From the NCBI GenBank assembly GCA_965223585.1, contig CBDCWW010000024.1, forward strand, positions 744,001-808,000: 64,000 nt of DNA, read 5' to 3'. The notes under the pieces were generated by a model, which was given only the letters and a program-made list of their open reading frames with translations, had not been told where the DNA came from and searched no databases. The DNA is from CBDCVN01 sp965223585. Its GTDB lineage: Bacteria; Deinococcota; Deinococci; Deinococcales; Trueperaceae. The position numbers were made by a program, and so were the translations under genes. Of this stretch, positions 1-7,703 are shown piece after piece; the stretch's first letter is position 1, and each line of letters starts with the position of its first letter.

Positions 1-110
1 GTGACTGCTATTTTAGCATGCCTCTCTATTTCCGAACAACTCTACTAAATAAAACTTTAACGGTCTTATCCTTAATTAATAATGTATTTCCTAATTTTAT
101 AAAAATAAAT

Positions 111-174
111 AAAAAACCCTACTCAAAAAGTGAAGCGTATGCTGACCGCAAGCAAAAATTCAGCTTTCTGAGTA
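111..174 (-). terminator. Intrinsic terminator of the Cache protein gene
   Basis: On the minus strand an 11-nt arm (164-174) pairs with 120-130 (one mismatch) around a long loop and is followed by a U-rich tract (complement of 99-117). It lies about 40 bp past the stop of the minus-strand gene at 213-938, so it most likely ends that transcript. The loop is long for a simple terminator. Confidence 0.55.
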
Positions 175-212
175 AGGAGTGAAAAGGCAAACTAGCAAAT
201 AGCTAGTTATTT

Positions 213-938
213 TTATTCGCGAATGTCGCCACTTTCTGCTAATTGATCAGGGGTAATTTGTAGGCAAATGGTTGCGCCAGAATCACCTGCTGGTGCACAT
301 ACAAATTGAGCATCAGCTTCGTAAGAGGGCCAATAGGGGTTAACATCACTTATAGCAGTACCATCACTTGCCGCTTGGAAAGCTTGACCAAGTCCAGAGT
401 CAGCAAAACTACCTTCATTAAGATTTGTTGCTATATCAGTTTCTTTGTATACTGTATAAACAATATCTCCTGCTTCATTGGCAATAAAGATATCATATAA
501 ATCACGCTCAGTAAGCTGTTCAACAAGACCGGGGTGGCAATCATTATGTGCAGCAGACCAATCAGAACCATCCTCAGCCATATTTAGAGTTTCTTTAGCA
601 CCTAAACCTGCTGAATTAGCTGCTAAATAGTGGTATTGAAGGTAAAAGCCTTTGTCATCTAGAGCAGCAAGTTTAGCGTCTACACCGGGGTCTCCACCAT
701 CGGTTTCTGAAGCATAGGTTTCTGAAAAGTCATTATTGTAGTAGTCAGCAACAGCTGCTTTTTCCTCATCGCTAATACTACCTAGTGACTCATAGGCAGC
801 TGCAAGATCAGCAGCACACTGAGCAATAGCTTCATCGCTAGCAAGAGCTTCTAAATCAGCTTCATCTGCAGCAAAAACGGGTTGAATAAGTAGAGCAAAT
901 GCAAAAATTCCTACTATCAAACTAATGAATTTTTTCAT
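213..938 (-). CDS. Exported stand-alone Cache-like sensor domain protein
   Basis: A 241-residue protein with a clear signal peptide (MKKFISLIVGIFAF... ending PVFA-A). The central part, with LQYHYLAANSAGLG, a conserved HP-containing stretch, YDIFIANEAGDIVYTVYKE and a following ADSGLGQAFQAAS segment, resembles the extracellular large Cache domains found in chemoreceptors and adenylate cyclases, where they bind small molecules. Here no transmembrane anchor or cytoplasmic output follows; the whole mature protein is the sensor-like region, so it may be a soluble binding protein or partner of a receptor. The start at 938 is chosen because GAGAGG lies six bases upstream; an ATG eight codons further upstream would precede the signal peptide awkwardly. 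A terminator follows at 111-174. The family assignment rests on remembered motifs, not on a search. Confidence 0.7.
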   Translation of the reverse strand: MKKFISLIVGIFAFALLIQPVFAADEADLEALASDEAIAQCAADLAAAYESLGSISDEEKAAVADYYNNDFSETYASETDGGDPGVDAKLAALDDKGFYLQYHYLAANSAGLGAKETLNMAEDGSDWSAAHNDCHPGLVEQLTERDLYDIFIANEAGDIVYTVYKETDIATNLNEGSFADSGLGQAFQAASDGTAISDVNPYWPSYEADAQFVCAPAGDSGATICLQITPDQLAESGDIRE

Positions 939-1245
939 GGTTTTCCTCTCTAAAAGTGCCATAAGATTAGGGTGCGATTGACACTTAGAAGACTAATTAA
1001 AGTAAAAGAACTTTGCGGTCATTAGTCTTTGGTTGGATTTGATGTAACCATTTAGGTTAGCCTCTTTATCTTAGTTAACTTTCATGAATGTCACATGAAA
1101 AAGGTATGCATGTCCATGCCCTCACTAAAATTTGGGTGAAAAATCAAAGCTTTTGTGAATAATGACTGTGAAAATTTTTCAATGGTCAACTTTACTTTTA
1201 ACTGTGTAGCTTGGGACAAAAGTGTGTTGCGCTAATTATTAGAGC

Positions 1246-1749
1246 TTAATGAGATTGGTTTTTTAGTACTTTTATTAACTCTTTAGCCACTTTAGCCCCA
1301 ATGTTTTCACCACCAGCACACCATGTGTTGCTCGAGTGTTTTTCTAAACCTGAGAACATTCCATAATTTGTCAAGTTCTCAAATTTGAAATTAATCAAGA
1401 GCTCTAGATCATCTAGTAGATATATTCCTTCAGAAAGTCCTATAATGTATTTAAGTTGCTTAATTCGCCCTCTTAAGTAGTTCATTATTACCTTGTCACG
1501 ACGAGCAAAATTTGATTCTCCACCAACAATAATTATAACATCAGGTTCTGGTGCACTCATAAATCCCCAGTGTGGTGAGATAATAACATCAGATTCAGTT
1601 TCGACAGCATTACGTGATTTTGCTAGGGTGTAGGTATTAAGTTTGAGCCCTTCAGGACTTTCACTTTTTCTAAGTGTGCTGTAAACACTCATAAACTCAA
1701 GCTCGTTTATATGATGGTAGAGCAAACAAGCAATATTTACAATTTGCAT
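1246..1749 (-). CDS. DJ-1/PfpI-type glutamine amidotransferase-like protein, nucleophile missing
   Basis: A 167-residue protein with the layout of the DJ-1/PfpI (class I glutamine amidotransferase-like) fold found at the N terminus of some AraC-type regulators: an initial beta strand and 'Ly.g.ne..f..vy..lRk' segment, DVIIIVGGES, the elbow region IIGLSEGIYLLDDLELL, and TWCAGGENIGAKVAKELIKVL. The elbow, normally C-T-G with a cysteine nucleophile, reads S-E-G, so ordinary cysteine chemistry looks lost. No DNA-binding domain follows, so it is not a complete GATase1-AraC regulator. The start at 1749 keeps the first beta strand; no good ribosome-binding site is visible. It sits alone between the Cache gene and def. 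A ligand-binding or scaffold role is possible but inferred. Confidence 0.6.
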   Translation of the reverse strand: MQIVNIACLLYHHINELEFMSVYSTLRKSESPEGLKLNTYTLAKSRNAVETESDVIISPHWGFMSAPEPDVIIIVGGESNFARRDKVIMNYLRGRIKQLKYIIGLSEGIYLLDDLELLINFKFENLTNYGMFSGLEKHSSNTWCAGGENIGAKVAKELIKVLKNQSH

Positions 1750-2051
1750 AGGAATTCTAAGATAGTACCTAAATTAATTTGTTAATAAGACCTTAGATAA
1801 CCTAAGCCTGAGATGGTGCACACAGCGCACCCTACTTCTATGATGTGGGTTTTGCGATTTTCACTAAACATTTATACTTAAATTATAGTTTGCTAACAAA
1901 ATCTTATATGGTGTAAGCCCCTGAAGCTTTTGGGGAAAGAGGTTTTTATAGATAGATGTTTTTATAAGTGCCACATAACAATTATACAGGTTTTTGCTAA
2001 CTGTCTTGACTTCTTAACTTTATCTGCTTGGCAATGATATCCTTAATAATT

Positions 2052-2714
2052 ATGATTTACCCTATTCGCACTTATGGTGATCCTGTATTAAGAAAAAAAG
2101 CTAAACCCGTAAGCAAGTTTGATGGTACCTTAAAAGAGCTTGCTAAAAACATGATAGAGACTATGTATGATGCTAATGGAGTGGGCTTAGCTGCCCCTCA
2201 AATTGGTTTGTCATTTAGACTTTTTGTTGGGCTCGAGCTAGACCTAAGCGAAACAAAAGAAGATCAAGAAGAAAAAAAGTATACGGAAGAAGAACTGAAG
2301 CTTTTAAGTATAGAAGAAAAACGAGAGCTTTGGAAAGTTATTGATGAGCATGTAATGGTAAACCCCGAAATCATAACACGCAAGGGAGTGCAGTACGGTC
2401 CTGATGGTTGCTTAAGCTTACCCGGCATTTTAGTAGAAAAAATAGAGCGTGACAATGAAATTAGGGTTCGTTATCAGGATTTAGAAGGCAAATGGCATGA
2501 AGAGACTCTAGAGGGACACTTCTCTCATGTTGTTCAACATGAACACGACCACTTAGAAGGCATTCTATATATTGATAGACTACCAGAAAAAGAGAAAAGT
2601 GATTTTATAAATCAATACCGTGAAGAATTAGCTGAAATGCAACGTAATGCTAAAGCTTTTTTAAAGCAACTTAAAAATTTACCAGAGCTTATAGAGATAC
2701 CACAATTAGTATAA
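2052..2714 (+). CDS. def: Peptide deformylase
   Basis: Removes the N-formyl group from nascent proteins. All three family motifs are present: GVGLAAPQ, DGCLS (usually EGCLS) and the metal-binding HEHDH (usually HEFDH). The protein (220 residues) is longer than typical bacterial deformylases because of an acidic/lysine-rich insertion of about 35 residues between motifs 1 and 2 and a C-terminal tail (MQRNAKAFLKQL); both resemble Deinococcus deformylases as I remember them. The start is set at MIYPIRTYGDPVLR, the usual family N terminus; an upstream ATG at 2028 is possible and neither has a clear ribosome-binding site. It overlaps fmt by one base (TAATG), the classic def-fmt pair for initiator-tRNA formylation and deformylation. 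Confidence 0.95.
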   Translation: MIYPIRTYGDPVLRKKAKPVSKFDGTLKELAKNMIETMYDANGVGLAAPQIGLSFRLFVGLELDLSETKEDQEEKKYTEEELKLLSIEEKRELWKVIDEHVMVNPEIITRKGVQYGPDGCLSLPGILVEKIERDNEIRVRYQDLEGKWHEETLEGHFSHVVQHEHDHLEGILYIDRLPEKEKSDFINQYREELAEMQRNAKAFLKQLKNLPELIEIPQLV

Positions 2715-3640
2715 TGCTACGTCTAGCTTTTTTTGGCTCCCCAGCATTTGCGCTGCCCACTCTAAATAAACTTTATAATCAACATGAATTAGTCTTGGTC
2801 GTGACACAGCCAGATAAGCCTGCAGGACGGGGGCATAGGCTAACTCCGCTACCTGTAGCACTTAAGGCAAAGGAGCTGGGTATAAAACTAAAACAACCTT
2901 CTACACTAAAAAAAGACCTGAATTTTGCTAAGTTTTTGGAAAGCCTCGAGCTAGATGTTTCTATTACTGCTGCTTATGGCAAGATTTTGCCCAAACATTT
3001 ACTGAATATTCCCAAGTATGGTTTTCTAAATATTCATGCCAGTTTACTACCTAAGTATCGTGGAGCTGCACCTATTCAGTGGGCACTTATAAATGGTGAG
3101 GTTGAAACTGGCATTACCATTATGCAAACTGATGTTGGTATGGATACAGGAGACATTATCTCAGTTAAGAAAATTCCTATAGCTTTTGAAGATAATGCCC
3201 TTACACTTTTCAAAAAGCTTGCTGAGCTAGGATCAGATATATTGCTTAAAACTTTAGAAAAGCTCGAGGCTGGCCAACTAACTTTCGAAAAGCAAAACGA
3301 TGCTGAAGCAAGTCATGCTCCTCTACTAACCAAAGAAGATGGTCACATACGTTGGAGTGAAAGTTCTACAAATATTTACAACCGTTATCGTGGTGTTTAT
3401 GCTTGGCCGGGAAGCTTTACAAATTTTAAGGGCAAGCCACTTAAAATCAAAGAACTTTTACCATTAATAGGAGAGGGCAAAGCAGGCACTATTACTAACA
3501 TTGATGCTAACGGTGTAACTGTTGCTGCAGGTGAAGGGGCTATATTACTTAAAACAGTTCAACCTAGTGGTAAAAAAGCTATGTCGGTAAGAGATTGGGC
3601 TAATGGTTATCAAGTAGAAGTTGGGCAATCTTTTTCTTAA
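2714..3640 (+). CDS. fmt: Methionyl-tRNA formyltransferase
   Basis: Transfers a formyl group from 10-formyl-tetrahydrofolate to Met-tRNA(fMet). The 308-residue length is normal. Visible landmarks are the N-terminal Rossmann start FFGSPAFALPTL, the signature SLLPKYRGAAPIQWALING containing the formyl-folate site, MDTGDI, and a C-terminal OB-like domain (about 205-308) beginning near WSESSTNIYNRYRG. The ATG overlaps the def stop codon by one base, so the two are translationally coupled. A short hairpin follows at 3674-3688. Confidence 0.96.
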   Translation: MLRLAFFGSPAFALPTLNKLYNQHELVLVVTQPDKPAGRGHRLTPLPVALKAKELGIKLKQPSTLKKDLNFAKFLESLELDVSITAAYGKILPKHLLNIPKYGFLNIHASLLPKYRGAAPIQWALINGEVETGITIMQTDVGMDTGDIISVKKIPIAFEDNALTLFKKLAELGSDILLKTLEKLEAGQLTFEKQNDAEASHAPLLTKEDGHIRWSESSTNIYNRYRGVYAWPGSFTNFKGKPLKIKELLPLIGEGKAGTITNIDANGVTVAAGEGAILLKTVQPSGKKAMSVRDWANGYQVEVGQSFS

Positions 3641-3673
3641 ACATAGTGCTATAGGAAGATCTTGAGTTGGCCC

Positions 3674-3689
3674 AAACCTCGGAGGTTTT
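3674..3689 (+). terminator. Hairpin after fmt, possible weak terminator
   Basis: AAACCT and AGGTTT form a six-base-pair stem around CGG, followed by only four T. A related imperfect copy (GCCTCAAAGGTTT) follows at once, so this may instead be a short intergenic repeat. It lies between the fmt stop and an independent gene that has its own ribosome-binding site. Confidence 0.35.
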
Positions 3690-3741
3690 GAAAGCCTCAA
3701 AGGTTTCGCAGAAAAACTTATATATCTATTAAGGAGCAGAA

Positions 3742-5661
3742 ATGAGGAAGTTACAGCAATGTATTATATCTGCTTTACTACTTTTTATAATTATATTGCC
3801 TTTACAAGCACAAGACGCTGAAGCACTCACTGAAGCAGTGCAAACTCTCATCCAGCTCAGCAGTTTTGTTGAGGCAAGCGTACAATTTTGCAATGAGCAA
3901 GCACCTGAAGTAGCAGTAAGTGTTCAAAATGCTGCTGCAGTTTGGCATGCAAATAGTAAGCTCGAGCTTCTTGACCCCATTCGTAACTTTTCGGTTGATG
4001 GGAAGAGCATCTTTGCTGATATGGAAGCAATTCTTCTTCAAGAGAGTTTGCAAGATCTTAAATCCCGTGCCAGTTCACGGGCGCTTGAGTGGTGTCAGCA
4101 CCTTCCAACACTTTTGCAGCAACCTGAGTGGAATATACCCATACACTACTCTAACGAGATTGCCTTGCTGACTAGTTTAAATGAGATGATGGCAGGACAG
4201 CAGGACACAGCAAGTTTTACCAGCAAAAAGCAGACCTTGCCATCTATGAAAAGCCCAAATTACAACCAAATTATTGCTCAAGGCATTGATCCAAAAAAAC
4301 AGTTTATCCAAGATGAATTCCGCTGCTACGAGGAACGTGAGGGAAGTGATTATGACAATGCTGATATGGTTTTGCAAATTCTAGCTGGAGGACAGTACCG
4401 TAGTTCCTATGGTAATGGTAGCTATAGCATTGACCTTGAAGAGGAAGATATTGTTTGGCAAAGTGGACCATTGGCAGAAGCTTTTACTGGCTGGATAAGA
4501 TTTAATGACTATGGACAGGAGTTTCCCTTGCGAAGAGTTGAGTTAGAGGAACGTCACGACTTTAATTGCTACCAGCAAGGAGCTAGTGAGCAACATGCTT
4601 TAACTAAGTTTCGCTTGAAGGAGCCACAAATAGGTAACTATATTTGTCGTGATACTGAAGGAAGCAAGCTAGGTATGCTCGAGCTTTCAGGCAGTCATTA
4701 CAGTATAAACGGACAAAGTGGCACCTATAAAGTAGACTTACGCAGTAATGACAATGATCGTTCCAGAATTAATTGGATATCAGGCCCTTTTAAAGAACAA
4801 CGCTCTTTCTACGAAGAAGAAGAAGGAACAGGCTATCGTGAGCTTAACCTCAGCATTTCTGACACTTCGTTAGTGGCTAATGCTTTTACAGGAGGTGTGT
4901 TTGTAGGTGGCTCAAGCAGTTTAGAAGCAGTTTGCTCGAGTATTGGTGAAGCTGTTCATTTTCAAAAGTATGGCAATGAGGTTGCACCACCCCCACCTGA
5001 AAAGGCTGGAGGTTTGTCAGGCTTCTTTATTGCCCATGATCCAGATTTTAAGTTTATGGGTAAGGGACCATCAGATTACATTTTTTACACATTTTTCCCA
5101 AAAGGCTACGTATATACCGAAGAACCCGAGGCTAAGCCTGCCGAGGTTGATTGCAAGCGCACTAAGCCAAATGGTGCACCACTTTGCGAGATTTACATTG
5201 TTCGTGGCAACACTATTACTATTGGTATTGATAAGCCAGTATCTTTTGCTAAACAAGAAAATAAGCTGATAATTGATGAAAAAGAGTTATTACCTGTGCC
5301 AGCAGACATTGCTAGTTTAAGTGGTAGGTTCTGGGCAAATGCAGGTGAAACAGTTGGTGTTTGTGGTCCCTATTCTTACTGCTCAAGTTGGTACAAGGAA
5401 AAGATTTTCACCTTTACTTCTGATGGTCATTTCCTTGATGAAAGTAGCAGTAAGAGCCTTTCCTCATTAGACTCAGCATTGGGCTCTTCTCATGTTTCTG
5501 CTTCTGGCAATGAAGAAAATTCTGGAACGTATTACATTAAGGGCAATTTCATAGAGCTTCGCTATAACAATGGGCGTGTTGAACAGCAGTTTATCACCAT
5601 CTTTGATTCTGAAAGGTTTCATATGGGAGGTTGGAGCTTTTCGCCTAAGAAGGACGAATAA
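3742..5661 (+). CDS. Exported protein of unknown function with repeated beta-rich modules
   Basis: A 639-residue protein with a signal peptide (MRKLQQCIISALLLF... cleaved near LQAQ-D). I do not recognise a named family. Two internal modules repeat the pattern 'L.G..Y.....G.Y..D......I.W.SGP' (around residues 210-250 and 310-355), each followed by a cysteine-containing strand. Two more beta-rich units start with LSGFFIAHDP and LSGRFWANAG (about 420-630). The N-terminal 190 residues are mainly helical. Several cysteines suggest disulfides outside the cytoplasm. AAGGAG six bases before the ATG supports the start. The next gene, also exported, begins 32 bp downstream and has its own strong ribosome-binding site, so the two may form an envelope operon. 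Confidence 0.8.
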   Translation: MRKLQQCIISALLLFIIILPLQAQDAEALTEAVQTLIQLSSFVEASVQFCNEQAPEVAVSVQNAAAVWHANSKLELLDPIRNFSVDGKSIFADMEAILLQESLQDLKSRASSRALEWCQHLPTLLQQPEWNIPIHYSNEIALLTSLNEMMAGQQDTASFTSKKQTLPSMKSPNYNQIIAQGIDPKKQFIQDEFRCYEEREGSDYDNADMVLQILAGGQYRSSYGNGSYSIDLEEEDIVWQSGPLAEAFTGWIRFNDYGQEFPLRRVELEERHDFNCYQQGASEQHALTKFRLKEPQIGNYICRDTEGSKLGMLELSGSHYSINGQSGTYKVDLRSNDNDRSRINWISGPFKEQRSFYEEEEGTGYRELNLSISDTSLVANAFTGGVFVGGSSSLEAVCSSIGEAVHFQKYGNEVAPPPPEKAGGLSGFFIAHDPDFKFMGKGPSDYIFYTFFPKGYVYTEEPEAKPAEVDCKRTKPNGAPLCEIYIVRGNTITIGIDKPVSFAKQENKLIIDEKELLPVPADIASLSGRFWANAGETVGVCGPYSYCSSWYKEKIFTFTSDGHFLDESSSKSLSSLDSALGSSHVSASGNEENSGTYYIKGNFIELRYNNGRVEQQFITIFDSERFHMGGWSFSPKKDE

Positions 5662-5693
5662 GGCTATTTCTCCCTAAGAAAGGAGCGCTTGTA

Positions 5694-6548
5694 ATGAAAC
5701 GCTTGATCATTATCACATTGGCTATTTTGTTGATGCCGGTACTGGCACAAAACCTAATGGCAAACTTGCAAGGCATAGACCGTGCTAACTCACAGATCAA
5801 TGATGCTTTGAATGACTTTTTTGGTGAGAGTAGTTCAGCTACTGTTGCAGCAAAGGAAGCAACAGCCGTAGATGATAATATATTTACCTATCAATATGAT
5901 CCAAAAGTAAGTGAAGAAGTACGGGAGCTTTTTGTAGAAACGCTCAATCAAGCAGGTCTTGTTTCTAATGCTGAAGCTTTGCTTATAGGACTACAACAAA
6001 TTACCCCTGATGTTATGCAAGAGTTTGTTGATTCATTATTTATAGAAGAAGGCTTTCAGGCAAATAATATGGTTGATGTTATTGCTATGAGCATAATCAG
6101 TAATTTTTTCATCGTACAGCAGCTCGAGCAAACCACTGTAGAAGCAGACTTAGCAATACGGGATTTGTTTAAAGTTGCTTTTAGCAGCACACCTGAATTG
6201 GCGGAACTCAGTGACACAGAAAAACAGCTCTTCACAGAACTTTTTATGCTCTCACTAATGTTTACTGCTAATGACTTGCAGCAAGCACAGCAAGGTACTC
6301 CGGGTTATGATATGGAAGACATTATTGCTGCTGCTACACAAAACTTACAAAACTTTGGGCTTGATCCACGTTTGCTAGAACTTACTGATAGTGGGCTCGA
6401 GCCTACACAACTTAGCAAAGATATTGAGTCAGGTAAAATCACTATTGAAGAGGCACTACCTGATCTTGAGGCTCTTATGCGAGAGCAAGAAATAGCAATT
6501 ATTGTGCCTAGTGTAAATACTCAGGACACCAACCCTAGTAATCCATAA
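5694..6548 (+). CDS. Exported DUF6683-like helical protein
   Basis: A 284-residue protein with a signal peptide ending near PVLA-Q. The mature part is predicted helical, with 'FTYQYDPKVSEEVRELFV', 'NNMVDVIAMSIISNFFI', 'LSDTEKQLFTELFMLSLMF' and 'FGLDPRLLELTDSGL' in an order that resembles DUF6683, a family of exported proteins of unknown function; this match is from memory. AAAGGAG sits eight bases before the ATG. It follows the exported repeat protein by 32 bp in the same direction and converges with the TPR gene ending at 6576. No enzymatic motif is visible. Confidence 0.75.
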   Translation: MKRLIIITLAILLMPVLAQNLMANLQGIDRANSQINDALNDFFGESSSATVAAKEATAVDDNIFTYQYDPKVSEEVRELFVETLNQAGLVSNAEALLIGLQQITPDVMQEFVDSLFIEEGFQANNMVDVIAMSIISNFFIVQQLEQTTVEADLAIRDLFKVAFSSTPELAELSDTEKQLFTELFMLSLMFTANDLQQAQQGTPGYDMEDIIAAATQNLQNFGLDPRLLELTDSGLEPTQLSKDIESGKITIEEALPDLEALMREQEIAIIVPSVNTQDTNPSNP

Positions 6549-6575
6549 TTGTCCATATAGATAAATTTGTCTCAA

Positions 6576-7703
6576 CTATACGTTCTTAAGGAAATACCCT
6601 TCTCCCAACCTCTCGAGTAAAGCTTCATTTTCCTTAATGCGCTTTTGAAAACGATTAGTTTGATTGCGTTTATCAAAAATTTCTGCTAAACTTCTTAGTT
6701 CTTGCTCAAAATATGATGCTAAAAGGTCATTTTTATAATGACCTTTTAGTTCAAAAAGCTTAAAATCTGTAGGTAACCTTAAACTTATATGTTCCTTCCC
6801 CTGTTTAACTAGTTCCTTAAAGAGCAAATATGCTGCCAAATAGAAATCAAACCTTGAACCCATTTGTGCAGTCTTTAATGCCCAAGGTAAGTGTTTTTCA
6901 AAAAGCGGTACTGCTTCATCTAGCTTGTTTACAAACAACAAATAAACAAAGTGTTTAGCAAAATCCTCTAAGCCTTCTTGAGTGCTTTGATATAGCGGAA
7001 TGCCTTGCATATGGTAGTGCTTTGCCTCATCAAAACGTCCTAAGCGTATGAGTGGCAAAAGCATTTCAGCATAGGTAGCTCTAGGAATATCTGCACAGCA
7101 AAGTTTACCCTCTAAAATAGGCTTGGCGACCTCAAGCGCTTCATAGTCTTCCTTAGCAAAAATATGATAAATTATAGCCTGATTTGTTTCACAGGCATGA
7201 CAATCAGATAAAGAATCGCGTTTTAGTTTTTGCCATGCCTCATAATGCTCTTTAGCTTCTTCTGCAAGGCCCCTGTGCCTAGCAAAGCGCATATAGTAGT
7301 AATGTACAGTACGTTCACTATAACCTGCAGCACGGTAACGCTTAGCGAAATCTTCGTGCAAATCTAAAGCTTTTTCTAAGGGTATGTTAGGGAAGTCCCC
7401 TATGTGTCCCAACACCCATTTATAATTCCAGTAAAGAGAACGTTCATGCCACCAGCCAAAATTTTTAGGTGACTCATCATAGCGTGCTAAACACCATGCA
7501 AACGCCACTAATGTTTTTTCAGAGTGGCCAAAATATGTAGCAGCATGCATAAGTTTAAAACGGGCATCAACCCCTAGCTTTATATCTGCTAAATTATCGG
7601 CCATTGCTATTGCTTGCTCGAGCAGAGCAAGTTTCCCTTCACTATTAGGCATAGCAACGGCCTGTTTAATAAGAGTCTCTACACTTTCATTAGTTAGTTC
7701 CAT
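6576..7703 (-). CDS. TPR-like partner protein of the HSP90-family ATPase
   Basis: A 375-residue, entirely helical protein with loosely conserved tetratricopeptide-type helix pairs and no signal peptide. The start MELTNESVETL is chosen because GGGGAATTCCT precedes it and because it overlaps the end of the HSP90-like gene by 14 bp, implying translational coupling; an in-frame start further upstream at 7748 would overlap more. TPR domains are the classical HSP90 co-chaperone fold, and similar HSP90/TPR gene pairs occur in other bacteria, so a co-chaperone or client-adaptor role is a reasonable inference. CxxC-like pairs (CHAC, CC) are present but no metal site is obvious. Confidence 0.75.
   Translation of the reverse strand: MELTNESVETLIKQAVAMPNSEGKLALLEQAIAMADNLADIKLGVDARFKLMHAATYFGHSEKTLVAFAWCLARYDESPKNFGWWHERSLYWNYKWVLGHIGDFPNIPLEKALDLHEDFAKRYRAAGYSERTVHYYYMRFARHRGLAEEAKEHYEAWQKLKRDSLSDCHACETNQAIIYHIFAKEDYEALEVAKPILEGKLCCADIPRATYAEMLLPLIRLGRFDEAKHYHMQGIPLYQSTQEGLEDFAKHFVYLLFVNKLDEAVPLFEKHLPWALKTAQMGSRFDFYLAAYLLFKELVKQGKEHISLRLPTDFKLFELKGHYKNDLLASYFEQELRSLAEIFDKRNQTNRFQKRIKENEALLERLGEGYFLKNV

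Noticed and set aside
1081..1099. TTCATG...CATGAA inverted repeat upstream of the Cache gene as an operator
   Set aside because: Six-base arms with a seven-base centre are easily found by chance in AT-rich DNA and no promoter is clearly placed around it.
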